A stretch of 6,060 nucleotides of DNA. Origin: Paludibacter sp. GTDB taxonomy: Bacteria > Bacteroidota > Bacteroidia > Bacteroidales > Paludibacteraceae. Position numbers and translations under genes: made by a program. The notes below the pieces were generated by a model. The model did not search any database, had not been told where the DNA came from, and worked only from the letters and a program-made list of their open reading frames with translations. Every line of letters starts with the position of its first letter. The stretch's first letter is position 1. This document shows, piece by piece, positions 1 through 5,902 of this stretch. Location: assembly GCA_009787075.1 (NCBI GenBank), contig WRGS01000126.1, forward strand, positions 1 to 6,060. Direction: 5' to 3'.

Positions 1-309
1 AAGCCTTTGAAATATTATTACAATAACGATTATTCAATATCGTTCCTTGATAAAATATACAAAAATGTAGAATATTACATTGCCAATTCCAAGCAGGATT
101 TGGTAAAACTCGCAATTTATGACCCCAAAAGCGATTTGATTTATTCTATCGAAGATAGAACAATGAATGGCAAAAAATATTATGCAGTGGGCATTTCCAA
201 CGAATTTGAAAATATTCAATCAATTATTCAGTGGATATATTTGGACGAAGATTTACAAAAGATTTTTGAATACGATATATCAAACAATGAACTTATTGAA
301 TTTGAATAA
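1..309 (+). CDS. Hypothetical acidic protein, 3' part only (N-terminus outside window)
   Basis: The frame is open from the first base and ends at TAA 307-309, giving 102 visible residues. The first possible start inside the window is a TTG at 7, but the two codons before it (Lys, Pro) are in frame and open, so the gene most likely begins upstream. The visible part is soluble-looking, rich in Asp, Glu, Tyr and Ile, with no signal peptide, membrane segment or cysteine. It ends in an acidic tail, NELIEFE. I recognise no domain. The lipoprotein gene starts only 25 nt downstream with no promoter-like box between, so the two are probably co-transcribed. A small acidic protein in an AT-rich accessory stretch could be an immunity-type or other cargo protein, but nothing here proves that. 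Confidence 0.6.
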   Translation, partial: KPLKYYYNNDYSISFLDKIYKNVEYYIANSKQDLVKLAIYDPKSDLIYSIEDRTMNGKKYYAVGISNEFENIQSIIQWIYLDEDLQKIFEYDISNNELIEFE

Positions 310-334
310 AATTACTTCAAAAAATAAAATCACA

Positions 335-1000
335 ATGAAAAAAACACAAATTATTTTAAGCGTCTTTTGGATATTAAATTTATTGAGTTCCTGCGGAGTA
401 ACATCAGAAAAGAAAGAAATTTCGATAAAATGGGTGGATAATCTGACAGGCGATTTTTCTTTTAACGCTTGCTGGTCGTACCCCGAAGGAATTTACAAAA
501 ATGAGTTCGGTCAATTAATTTGCGATGGGATTTGTCCGCCGCAAATATACGATATGATGGATAAAAACGGCAAAATTTATAAAGACTCATTAAAAGCGTT
601 TTATAAGTTGATTGACACAACGCATCTTTTTCATTCGATAAAATCTGATGCTTGGACTTATGAATGGGACGGAACATATTATATCACTGCCGAAAGGATA
701 AACGAAGATACGGTTTTGTGTTCTACCCAATGCAATGCAGCCACGCACAGCAGTTTGAACTTGATAATAAGCAAAAATTATGTTACTCCAACCATAGTTT
801 TAATCGGCATAAACGCAGATTTCGGCACAGAAACATACAATTGTAAAAGCGGGAAAATGATAATTGACAAAAATTTATGGAATGAAGGAATATTAAAAGC
901 CGAGTTTGATTTTGAATTTTACAACAACGAAAGTTCCGATAAAATGTATTGGAAAGGAAATATTTATGTCAAAATAGAAACAAACCAAACAGCGCAATAA
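335..1000 (+). CDS. Cysteine-rich putative lipoprotein of unknown function
   Basis: The product is 221 aa. I chose the ATG at 335 because it gives a textbook lipoprotein signal: MKK, a hydrophobic stretch (residues 5-17) and a lipobox LSSC with the lipidated cysteine at residue 20. The same frame is open further upstream to an ATG at 167, but that would bury the signal peptide and overlap the preceding gene. The mature protein should be anchored in an envelope membrane facing the periplasm, or at the surface. No clear acidic surface-export signal follows Cys20 (the next residues are GVTSEKKE). Besides Cys20 there are six cysteines (46, 63, 67, 129, 133, 170), including CDGIC and CSTQC pairs, which suggests disulphides or metal binding. 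The C-terminal third alternates polar and hydrophobic residues like a beta-sandwich. I do not recognise the family. It is probably transcribed with the gene ending at 309. Confidence 0.75.
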   Translation: MKKTQIILSVFWILNLLSSCGVTSEKKEISIKWVDNLTGDFSFNACWSYPEGIYKNEFGQLICDGICPPQIYDMMDKNGKIYKDSLKAFYKLIDTTHLFHSIKSDAWTYEWDGTYYITAERINEDTVLCSTQCNAATHSSLNLIISKNYVTPTIVLIGINADFGTETYNCKSGKMIIDKNLWNEGILKAEFDFEFYNNESSDKMYWKGNIYVKIETNQTAQ

Positions 1001-1034
1001 ATAAGGGAGTAAAAACTTTGTAAAAACAAAAAAC

Positions 1035-1311
1035 ATGAATTACTATAAATTAAATAAAATTTCAGGATTGTCTAATGAAGGCTTGGGAAAAGTAAGATAT
1101 TTTTTTGGGAAATTTCTCGAATAAACGTCAAACTGACGAACAGAGAAAAAATATTGTGCAAAACATTTCCAATTGACGAGCATTTAGCGGTTATTATAAA
1201 AGCAAACAATACTTGTAGAATCGAATTGTTGCCAAATTGCAACCAATATGGCGAATAGATTATATTGGCAAGCCTGAAGAGATTTGCGCCTCATATTACA
1301 AAAAAACATAA
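1035..1311 (+). pseudogene. Probable decayed small gene (about 92 codons) broken by two frameshifts
   Basis: An ATG at 1035 opens a 29-codon frame (MNYYKLNKIS, later EGLGKVRYFFGKFLE) that stops at TAA 1122-1124. The next frame is open from 1079 to TAG 1256-1258 and reads like protein (KLTNREKILCKTFPIDEHL, later CRIELLPNCNQYGE). The third frame is open from 1219 to TAA 1309-1311 (IDYIGKPEEICASYYKKT). Both steps are the same shift (+2, equal to -1). Skipping TA after GAA at 1122-1123 and at 1256-1257 restores one continuous reading, and both seams sit in the hexamer CGAATA. A seven-T run at 1100-1106 is an alternative place for the first shift. No known domain is recognised. The case is codon-level plausibility only: chance open frames in AT-rich DNA, or sequencing errors in an intact gene, are the alternatives. 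Confidence 0.45.
1126..1138 (+). repeat. Perfect short hairpin just after the first stop of the decayed gene
   Basis: CGTCA-AAC-TGACG is a perfect 5-bp inverted repeat with a 3-nt loop, starting two bases after TAA 1122-1124. There is no T-run after it, so it is not an intrinsic terminator. It may be chance within former coding sequence. Confidence 0.3.
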
Positions 1312-1423
1312 ACCCTACGAGTGAAATTCATCTCGTGCTTTAGAACAATAAGCAAAAAGCGTTTATATGTGGTGGAATTAACGTAAAAATTTTTAAACCA
1401 AAATAATTTTTTAAAATAAAAAT

Positions 1424-1460
1424 AATTTGCACGTTTTTTGTAGAAAAATATTTGCAAATT
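1424..1460. repeat. Inverted repeat AATTTGC / GCAAATT over the candidate promoter
   Basis: AATTTGC at 1424-1430 and GCAAATT at 1454-1460 are perfect 7-bp inverted arms separated by 23 nt. The left arm contains the putative -33 box, and the right arm begins with the last base of the putative -7 box. This could be an operator half-site pair. It could also be a by-product of TTTG-rich promoter sequence. Confidence 0.35.
1426..1454 (+). promoter_or_regulatory. Candidate sigma-A promoter of the outer-membrane beta-barrel gene
   Basis: A TTTG at 1426-1429 fits the Bacteroidota -33 element. After 17 nt it is followed by AATATTTG at 1447-1454, one base off the -7 consensus TAnnTTTG. Transcription would start near 1460, leaving a leader of under 20 nt before the ATG at 1477. 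The spacer is slightly shorter than the usual 19-21 nt, so this is a reasonable but not strong call. Confidence 0.35.
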
Positions 1461-1476
1461 TTTAAATTGACAAAAT

Positions 1477-1995
1477 ATGAAAAGAATTTTATTTATATTG
1501 TTGATTGTTAGTTCTTTGCAGCCGCTTTTGGCGCAGGGAACAAAAACAGCCGCGCCCGCTCAAAAATCAGGGTTCGACAAAAGCCGCATTACAGTCGGCG
1601 GTGCACTCGGCGCATCTTTTGGCAACGGATATTCGGTTGTGCAAATTGCGCCGCAAGTCGGCTACAATTTTACAAACTATTTTAATGCAGGTGTTGGGTT
1701 GCAGTATGTTTATTACGGCTTCAAAAACTATGACGCGAATTATTTTGGCTTCAATGTGTATGGCAGGGTTACTATTGCAAATTATTTTATAGCGATGGTG
1801 CAGCCCGAAATCAATCGCGTTTGGTGGTCGAATAAAAATTACGGCACAAATGGAACTGCGCTTGTGCCCGCGCTGATTGTAGGCGCAGGCGTACGTTTGC
1901 AAAATATTTATATGATGTTGCAATATGATATTGTGCAAAACGAATATTCGCCTTACGGTCGCAGTATTTTTTATTCGGTAGGATTTGCGTTTTGA
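1477..1995 (+). CDS. Small outer-membrane beta-barrel protein (OmpA/OmpW-like barrel size)
   Basis: The product is 172 aa. Residues 1-19 form a Sec signal peptide (MKR, hydrophobic core, PLLA) with likely signal peptidase I cleavage after Ala19. A short Ala/Pro/Lys linker follows (21-35). From residue 37 on there are about eight amphipathic beta-strands separated by Gly/Asn/Tyr turns (roughly 37-49, 52-66, 69-83, 88-101, 103-117, 127-140, 143-153, 162-172). The last strand ends in YSVGFAF; a terminal aromatic residue is the classic signal for the outer-membrane assembly machinery. The size fits an eight-stranded barrel with no extra domain. The precise role (structural, adhesion, small-molecule passage) cannot be told. 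It has its own promoter-like sequence, and its 3' end overlaps the convergent deaminase gene by 25 bp. The ATG at 1477 is the natural start because it opens the signal peptide. Confidence 0.85.
   Translation: MKRILFILLIVSSLQPLLAQGTKTAAPAQKSGFDKSRITVGGALGASFGNGYSVVQIAPQVGYNFTNYFNAGVGLQYVYYGFKNYDANYFGFNVYGRVTIANYFIAMVQPEINRVWWSNKNYGTNGTALVPALIVGAGVRLQNIYMMLQYDIVQNEYSPYGRSIFYSVGFAF
1971..1995. other. Convergent 25-bp coding overlap
   Basis: The + strand codes for the last residues of the barrel (SVGFAF, TGA at 1993-1995). The opposite strand codes for the end of the deaminase (NANPTE, TAA at 1971-1973 as read on the minus strand). No intrinsic terminator hairpin is visible between or just beyond the two stops, so each transcript probably runs antisense into the other gene. 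Confidence 0.8.
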
Positions 1996-2411
1996 TTTTC
2001 CAAAAAAACAACTTCAATCCCTGCGCGTTCCAAAAGTTCTATTCCGTCTAACATTCGGTATTTTTCGCCATAAACCACGCGGCTAATCCCCGACTGAATA
2101 ATCAGTTTGGCGCATTCCATACACGGCGAGGCGGTAACATAAAGCGTTGCTCCTGCGCTGCTGTTGTGCGAACGTGCAATTTTTGTTATCGCATTTGCTT
2201 CTGCATGCAAAACGTAGGGCTTGGATACGTTATTTTTGTCTTCGCACTCATTTTCAAATCCCGACGGTGTTCCGTTGTAGCCATCGGAAATTATCATTTT
2301 GTCCTTTACCAGCAATGCACCGACTTTGCGCCGCTCACAATACGAATTTTCCGCCCAAATATGCGCCATACGCATATAACGCTGGTCAAGAAGAAGTTGT
2401 TTGCTGTTCAT
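1971..2411 (-). CDS. Deoxycytidylate (dCMP) deaminase
   Basis: The product is 146 aa, the usual length for this family. It is a cytoplasmic zinc enzyme that deaminates dCMP to dUMP, the substrate for thymidylate synthase. The zinc and catalytic motifs are complete: HAEANA at 69-74 (ligand His69, proton-shuttle Glu71) and SPCMEC at 95-100 (ligands Cys97 and Cys100). The N-terminal RRKVGALLVKD and the DGYNGTPSGFENECED segment (residues 43-58) are typical of dCMP deaminases rather than cytidine or tRNA adenosine deaminases. I recognise no added DNA-uptake or nucleotide kinase domain. The ATG at 2411 lies 15 nt after the mpl stop, so it is probably the last gene of an mpl-containing transcript. 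Its last eight or so codons overlap the convergent beta-barrel gene. Family assignment is secure; in vivo substrate preference is inferred from the family. Confidence 0.93.
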   Translation of the reverse strand: MNSKQLLLDQRYMRMAHIWAENSYCERRKVGALLVKDKMIISDGYNGTPSGFENECEDKNNVSKPYVLHAEANAITKIARSHNSSAGATLYVTASPCMECAKLIIQSGISRVVYGEKYRMLDGIELLERAGIEVVFLENQNANPTE

Positions 2412-2426
2412 AGATTTTTCAAATAT

Positions 2427-3791
2427 TTATTTTCCTGTTAATTTCCACGCAAATTGTTCCAAATTTATTCCGTCAAAATTTCCTGAAGACATTAGCAACA
2501 GGGCTGTATGGTCGTAATTAATTTTGGCAAGGGCAGCCTGCATTTTTTGCGAAGAAGTGAAAACCTGAATATTTCCGCCAAAAGCCTTTACAACCGTTTG
2601 CGCATCAAAATTTTTCAAGCGTTTGTGCACAATAACTTCAGGGTTGTAATATACAAAAGCCACGTCTGCATCTTTCATACAATCTTTATATTGCGGCAGA
2701 AAATCAGCAGTCAAACTGCTGAAAGTGTGTAATTCCATTGCAGCAATGAGTTTGCGGTCGGGGTACTGTAAGCGTACCGCTTTTATTGTGGCGCGAAGTT
2801 TCGACGGCGAATGTGCAAAATCCTTAAAAACAACACAATACAGCGTTTCTGCAATTTTTTGCAGCCGATTTGACGCACCTTTAAAATTGCGGATTATATC
2901 ATAAAATTTTTCAGCAGGCACTCCAAGTTGATGACAAACCAACCGCGCCGCCTCAATATTTTGTAAATTATGCTCGCCAAAAACTTTTAAAGGAACATCA
3001 CCTTGCGCAGTTTTCAAATATGTTATGCCGTTTTCAACTTTATACGGCGGCGTTTGATAAGGAAAGGCAATCAAATCGGAACGCAAATTTTGCGTGATTT
3101 TCCGTAAATTTTCATCTTCCAAATTATAAATCAATCGTCCCTGCGGCTCCATCAATTCCGTAAATTTTCTAAACTGCTCAACATAATTTTCAAAAGTAGG
3201 AAAAACATTGATATGATCCCACGCAATTCCTGTAAGTACTGCAATATGAGGATGATAAAGATGAAATTTCGGGCGGAGGTCAAGCGGCGAAGTTAAATAT
3301 TCATCGCCTTCAAAAACAGCGATATTCGCCTCCATCGACAGTTTTACCATATCTTCAAAACCCTCAATCTGTGCTCCAACCATATAATCGGGGTCAATCC
3401 CCAATTTATTCAACACAAAAAGAATCATTGCAGTAGTTGTGGTCTTGCCGTGCGAACCGCCAACAACAACGCGCGTTTTGCTGCGCGTCTGTTCATAAAG
3501 ATATTCTGGAAATGAATAAATTTGCAACCCTAATTCTTTAGCTTTCAGCAATTCTGGGTTGTCAGGCATAGCATGCATTCCAAGAATAACAGCCGAAAGC
3601 CCTTCGTCAATTTTTTCGGGAAACCAACCCAATTTCTCAGGCAATAGTCCGTTTTTTTCCAAACGCGAGCGTGACGGCTCAAAAATTTCGTCATCAGAGC
3701 CGCTGACTTTGTACCACGATTTTTTACTTATAGCAATCGCCAAATTATGCATTGCAGCACCGCCAATGGCTATAAAATGAACGCGTTTCAT
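2427..3791 (-). CDS. mpl: UDP-N-acetylmuramate:L-alanyl-gamma-D-glutamyl-meso-diaminopimelate ligase
   Basis: The product is 454 aa, normal for the Mur ligase family. Mpl attaches the recycled tripeptide L-Ala-gamma-D-Glu-meso-DAP to UDP-MurNAc in the cytoplasm, returning wall material to precursor synthesis. Domains seen in order: an N-terminal Rossmann-like UDP-binding part with HFIAIGGAAMHNLA (residues 5-18); a central ATPase with P-loop GGSHGKTTTT (111-120), EGDEY (161-165) and LTGIAWDHINVFPT (186-199); and a C-terminal ligase domain with KDFAHSPSKL (323-332) and ELHTFSSL (353-360). The FAHSP and LHTFSSL segments point to Mpl rather than MurC, which has YGHHP. The HSP in place of the HHP of enterobacterial Mpl is, to my knowledge, a variant found in this phylum. 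The ATG at 3791 follows an in-frame TAA closely. The deaminase gene follows after 15 nt. Confidence 0.92.
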   Translation of the reverse strand: MKRVHFIAIGGAAMHNLAIAISKKSWYKVSGSDDEIFEPSRSRLEKNGLLPEKLGWFPEKIDEGLSAVILGMHAMPDNPELLKAKELGLQIYSFPEYLYEQTRSKTRVVVGGSHGKTTTTAMILFVLNKLGIDPDYMVGAQIEGFEDMVKLSMEANIAVFEGDEYLTSPLDLRPKFHLYHPHIAVLTGIAWDHINVFPTFENYVEQFRKFTELMEPQGRLIYNLEDENLRKITQNLRSDLIAFPYQTPPYKVENGITYLKTAQGDVPLKVFGEHNLQNIEAARLVCHQLGVPAEKFYDIIRNFKGASNRLQKIAETLYCVVFKDFAHSPSKLRATIKAVRLQYPDRKLIAAMELHTFSSLTADFLPQYKDCMKDADVAFVYYNPEVIVHKRLKNFDAQTVVKAFGGNIQVFTSSQKMQAALAKINYDHTALLLMSSGNFDGINLEQFAWKLTGK

Positions 3792-3823
3792 ACTTTAAAT
3801 TATTTATTTATGGTTTAAGGTTT

Positions 3824-3854
3824 CAAATTGTCATTTACAACAATTTCTGGTCAA
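3824..3854 (-). promoter_or_regulatory. Weak candidate promoter for mpl
   Basis: On the minus strand, TTG (complement of 3852-3854) is followed after 20 nt by ACAATTTG (complement of 3824-3831). The spacing and the AATTTG part fit the Bacteroidota pattern, but the leading TA of TAnnTTTG is missing. Transcription would start about 25 nt before the mpl ATG. Read-through from pheS is the alternative. Confidence 0.25.
3825..3846. repeat. Inverted repeat AAATTGT-N8-ACAATTT in the pheS-mpl gap
   Basis: The arms at 3825-3831 and 3840-3846 are perfect 7-bp complements around the spacer CATTTACA. One arm covers the candidate -7 box of mpl and the other lies in its promoter spacer, an operator-like position. 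It has no T-run in the mpl direction that would make it a terminator for pheS. The A/T-only character makes chance plausible. Confidence 0.35.
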
Positions 3855-3911
3855 GTTTTTTTTTATTTTTAAATATAAAATATTATAAATTCACAATCCG
3901 AAACCAAAACA

Positions 3912-4928
3912 TTAAATTGTACGAAATTGTTCCAAAAATCTTACATCATTTTCTGAAAACATTCGTAAATCCTTTGCTTGAAATTTCAGGTTTGTAATGC
4001 GTTCTACGCCAAGTCCAAAAGCATAACCGCTATAAATTTCAGGGTCAATTCCGCAATTTTTCAACACGTTGGTATCCACCATTCCGCAACCAAGAATTTC
4101 CACCCAACCCGTATATTTACAAAACGGACAGCCTTGTCCGCCGCACAAATTACACGAAATATCCATTTCTGCGCTTGGTTCTGTAAATGGAAAATAAGAC
4201 GGACGCAAGCGAATATGCGTGTCTGCACCAAACATTTCCTTTGCAAAATAAAGCAAAACCTGCTTCAAATCGGCAAATGAAACATTTTTATCGATATACA
4301 ATCCTTCAACCTGATGAAAAAAACAGTGCGCACGATACGAAATCGCCTCATTACGATAAACCCTGCCCGGACAAAGCACGCGAATTGGCGGCTGATGTTT
4401 TGTCATTGTTCGGGTTTGAACGCTCGAAGTGTGCGTGCGCAGCAACACATCGGGCGATTTTTCAATAAAAAATGTGTCCTGCATATCTCGCGCAGGATGT
4501 TCGGGCGGAAAATTCAACGCACCGAAAACATTCCAATCGTCCTCAATTTCCGGACCTTCGGCAACGACAAACCCAATGCGCGAAAAAATATCAATAATTT
4601 CGCTTTTTACTATCGAAAGCGGATGCCGCGTTCCAACGGAAATCGGGTCGGCAGTGCGGGTGAGGTCTAAATCTGTGTCGGTTTTGCCTTTGGAAGAAAA
4701 ACTTTCTTTTAAAATATTATAACGTTGTTGCGCGAGGTCTTTTAGTTCGTTAAGCAATTGACCAACAGAACGTTTATCGTCATTAGGCACATTTTTGAAA
4801 TCGGTAAAAAGTGCGGTAATTTCGCCTTTTTTACTCAAATATTTTATGCGCATCGCCTCCAATTCCTCGGCAGTGGCAACGACAAGATTATTTATTTCGT
4901 CTTTTAAAAATTCTATCTTTTCCTTCAT
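3912..4928 (-). CDS. pheS: Phenylalanyl-tRNA synthetase alpha subunit
   Basis: The product is 338 aa, full length. It is the catalytic subunit of the alpha2-beta2 class II enzyme that charges tRNA-Phe. The N-terminal 75 residues are helical and coiled-coil-like, including the typical LSKKGEITAL (31-40), and bind tRNA. The class II core starts with HPLSIVKSEI (102-111). It continues with EGPEIEDDWNVFGALNFP, LLRTHTSSVQTR (162-173), motif 2 PGRVYRNEAI plus HCFFHQVEGL (187-210), and motif 3 AFGLGVERIT (303-312) with Arg310. Ala303 corresponds to Ala294 of the E. coli enzyme, the residue that limits the amino-acid pocket. An insert with CNLC (259-262) and CPFC (267-270) looks like a zinc knuckle. 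In my knowledge such cysteines occur in PheS of this phylum and are absent from E. coli PheS. The ATG at 4928 has an in-frame TGA six codons upstream. No pheT adjoins it here; the beta subunit must lie elsewhere. Confidence 0.96.
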   Translation of the reverse strand: MKEKIEFLKDEINNLVVATAEELEAMRIKYLSKKGEITALFTDFKNVPNDDKRSVGQLLNELKDLAQQRYNILKESFSSKGKTDTDLDLTRTADPISVGTRHPLSIVKSEIIDIFSRIGFVVAEGPEIEDDWNVFGALNFPPEHPARDMQDTFFIEKSPDVLLRTHTSSVQTRTMTKHQPPIRVLCPGRVYRNEAISYRAHCFFHQVEGLYIDKNVSFADLKQVLLYFAKEMFGADTHIRLRPSYFPFTEPSAEMDISCNLCGGQGCPFCKYTGWVEILGCGMVDTNVLKNCGIDPEIYSGYAFGLGVERITNLKFQAKDLRMFSENDVRFLEQFRTI

Positions 4929-4950
4929 TTTCTTTGTAAAAAATCAGTTG

Positions 4951-4958
4951 CAAAATTA
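4951..4958 (-). promoter_or_regulatory. -7 box of the pheS promoter
   Basis: The minus strand reads TAATTTTG, an exact match to the Bacteroidota sigma-A box TAnnTTTG, 22 nt before the pheS ATG. A start site near 4945 would leave a leader of under 20 nt. No good -33 TTG is seen at the expected distance. The short leader leaves no room for an attenuator of the enterobacterial pheST type. Confidence 0.55.
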
Positions 4959-5005
4959 CAAAAATAAAATTAGTTTTTTAAGAATTAATAATAAATATGT
5001 TTTTG

Positions 5006-5013
5006 TAACTTTG
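5006..5013 (+). promoter_or_regulatory. -7 box of the nnrD promoter
   Basis: TAACTTTG matches TAnnTTTG exactly and lies 29 nt before the nnrD ATG, giving a leader of roughly 23-25 nt. It is divergent from the pheS box, with 47 nt between them. The upstream region is A/T-rich, but no TTTG is found at the -33 distance. Confidence 0.55.
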
Positions 5014-5042
5014 CAAAAATTTTTTTGATTTTAAAATAAAAA

Positions 5043-5870
5043 ATGCAAACAATAGATATAAGCTCTCAATTGGTTGATTACCTGCGCATTGCAAGAAATG
5101 AGAATGATAATAAATACGACTTTGGGCATGCTTTGCTTGTTTGTGGAAAAAAAGGTATGATGGGTGCAGCGGTTCTTGCGGCAAAGGGAGCATTGCGCTC
5201 GGGTTGCGGATTGCTTACAGTGCATATTCCTGAAAATGAGAGATTTATCCTGCAAATTGCCTGTCCTTCGGCAATGTTGAGTTTGGATAATGAAAATTGT
5301 TTTTCTTCAGAAATTTTAAATTTATCAAAATTTAATGCCATTGGAATTGGATGCGCACTTGGCTGCGAAGAAAAAACTTTGACTGCTTTTCGTTTCCTGC
5401 TGAAAACGGCGCAAAAACCGATTGTAATTGATGCAGACGGATTAAATTTATTAGCGCAACACCCTGAACTGCAAAAATTTATTCCCCAAAATTCGATTCT
5501 CACTCCTCACGACGGCGAATTGCAGCGAATAATCGGCGCGTGGAAAAATGAAGAAGAAAAATTGCAAAAAACCACAGAATTTGCACAAAAATTACAAATT
5601 AATATTATTGCCAAAGGCTCAAAAACGAAAATTTTTTCACCCAGCGGAGAAATTTTTCAAAACACAACAGGCAATGCAGGAATGGCAAAAGCAGGCAGCG
5701 GCGATGTGCTTACAGGATTTGTAACAGGCTTGCTTGCAAGACATTACGCGCCAACAGATGCTGCGGTCATGGGCGTTTATTTTCACGGACTTGCAGGCGA
5801 CCGCGCCGCGAAAATTTTTGGGCAAGAAAATATGAACAGTGAAGACCTTATAAATCAACTAAAATGTTAA
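5043..5870 (+). CDS. nnrD: ADP-dependent (S)-NAD(P)H-hydrate dehydratase, stand-alone
   Basis: The product is 275 aa, the length of a single YjeF C-terminal (ribokinase-like) domain. The enzyme repairs hydrated, damaged NADH and NADPH in the cytoplasm, using ADP (ATP in some homologues). Family motifs seen: FGHALLVCGKKGMMGAAVLA with LRSGCGLLTV (residues 27-60), VIDADGLNLLA (128-138), TPHDGEL (154-160), IAKGSKT (189-195), and TTGNAGMAKAGSGDVLTG (208-225) with the expected catalytic base Asp221. HGLAGDRAA (248-256) is near the end. The ATG at 5043 is the only reasonable start: TAA lies in frame at 5037-5039, and a promoter sits just upstream. There is therefore no fused NnrE epimerase domain, unlike the two-domain proteins common in this phylum and in E. 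coli. The gene is transcribed alone, divergent from pheS. Confidence 0.94.
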   Translation: MQTIDISSQLVDYLRIARNENDNKYDFGHALLVCGKKGMMGAAVLAAKGALRSGCGLLTVHIPENERFILQIACPSAMLSLDNENCFSSEILNLSKFNAIGIGCALGCEEKTLTAFRFLLKTAQKPIVIDADGLNLLAQHPELQKFIPQNSILTPHDGELQRIIGAWKNEEEKLQKTTEFAQKLQINIIAKGSKTKIFSPSGEIFQNTTGNAGMAKAGSGDVLTGFVTGLLARHYAPTDAAVMGVYFHGLAGDRAAKIFGQENMNSEDLINQLKC

Positions 5871-5896
5871 GTAAAAAAAAATATAACTTTTTTTAC
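5871..5896 (+). terminator. AT-only hairpin after nnrD, possible weak terminator
   Basis: GTAAAAAAA at 5871-5879 and TTTTTTTAC at 5888-5896 are perfect 9-bp inverted arms around an 8-nt loop, starting directly after the nnrD stop codon. The descending arm doubles as the T-run. With a single G-C pair the stem is weak, so termination here is tentative. Confidence 0.35.
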
Positions 5897-5902
5897 AAAA
5901 AA

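Larger units (their letters stand above)
1312..1476. other. Non-coding stretch between the decayed gene and the beta-barrel gene
   Basis: No credible reading frame is seen here on either strand. Just after the stop at 1311 there is an imperfect hairpin at 1317-1336: ACGAG pairs with CTCGT, then TGA with TCA around a small loop and one bulged T. It lacks a following T-run. From about 1390 the sequence is almost pure A/T, with AAAATAATTT-like words repeated near 1400 and 1419, leading into the candidate promoter of the downstream gene. Confidence 0.5.

Noticed and set aside
7..9. TTG as a start codon of the first gene
   Set aside because: The frame is open to the window's first base with no promoter or start context, so a truncated gene is more likely.
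167..334. Upstream extension of the lipoprotein frame to an ATG at 167
   Set aside because: It would overlap the preceding gene by 143 bases and hide the signal peptide and lipobox that begin at ATG 335.
1100..1138. Programmed -1 frameshift (T7 run plus downstream hairpin)
   Set aside because: The stem is only five base pairs, a second identical shift would be needed later, and no canonical slippery heptamer lies at the right distance. Decay or indel error is simpler.
1..1476. Toxin-immunity or defence island in the left accessory part
   Set aside because: Small acidic, lipoprotein and decayed genes fit such islands, but no toxin, nuclease, helicase or other diagnostic domain is visible, so the idea is unsupported.
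1986..2012. Possible bidirectional terminator between the convergent genes (GTTTT ... AAAAC)
   Set aside because: Only five pairs form, four of them A-T, around a long loop, and there is no proper T-run on either strand.
3850..3911. Possible terminator for pheS in the A/T-rich gap
   Set aside because: In the pheS direction the homopolymer is A, not T, and there is no G/C-containing stem; only weak AT palindromes are seen.
4187..4722. Plus-strand open frames opposite pheS
   Set aside because: pheS is complete with intact motifs on the other strand; these frames have no promoter and no protein-like features. The same applies to frames opposite mpl, nnrD and the beta-barrel gene.
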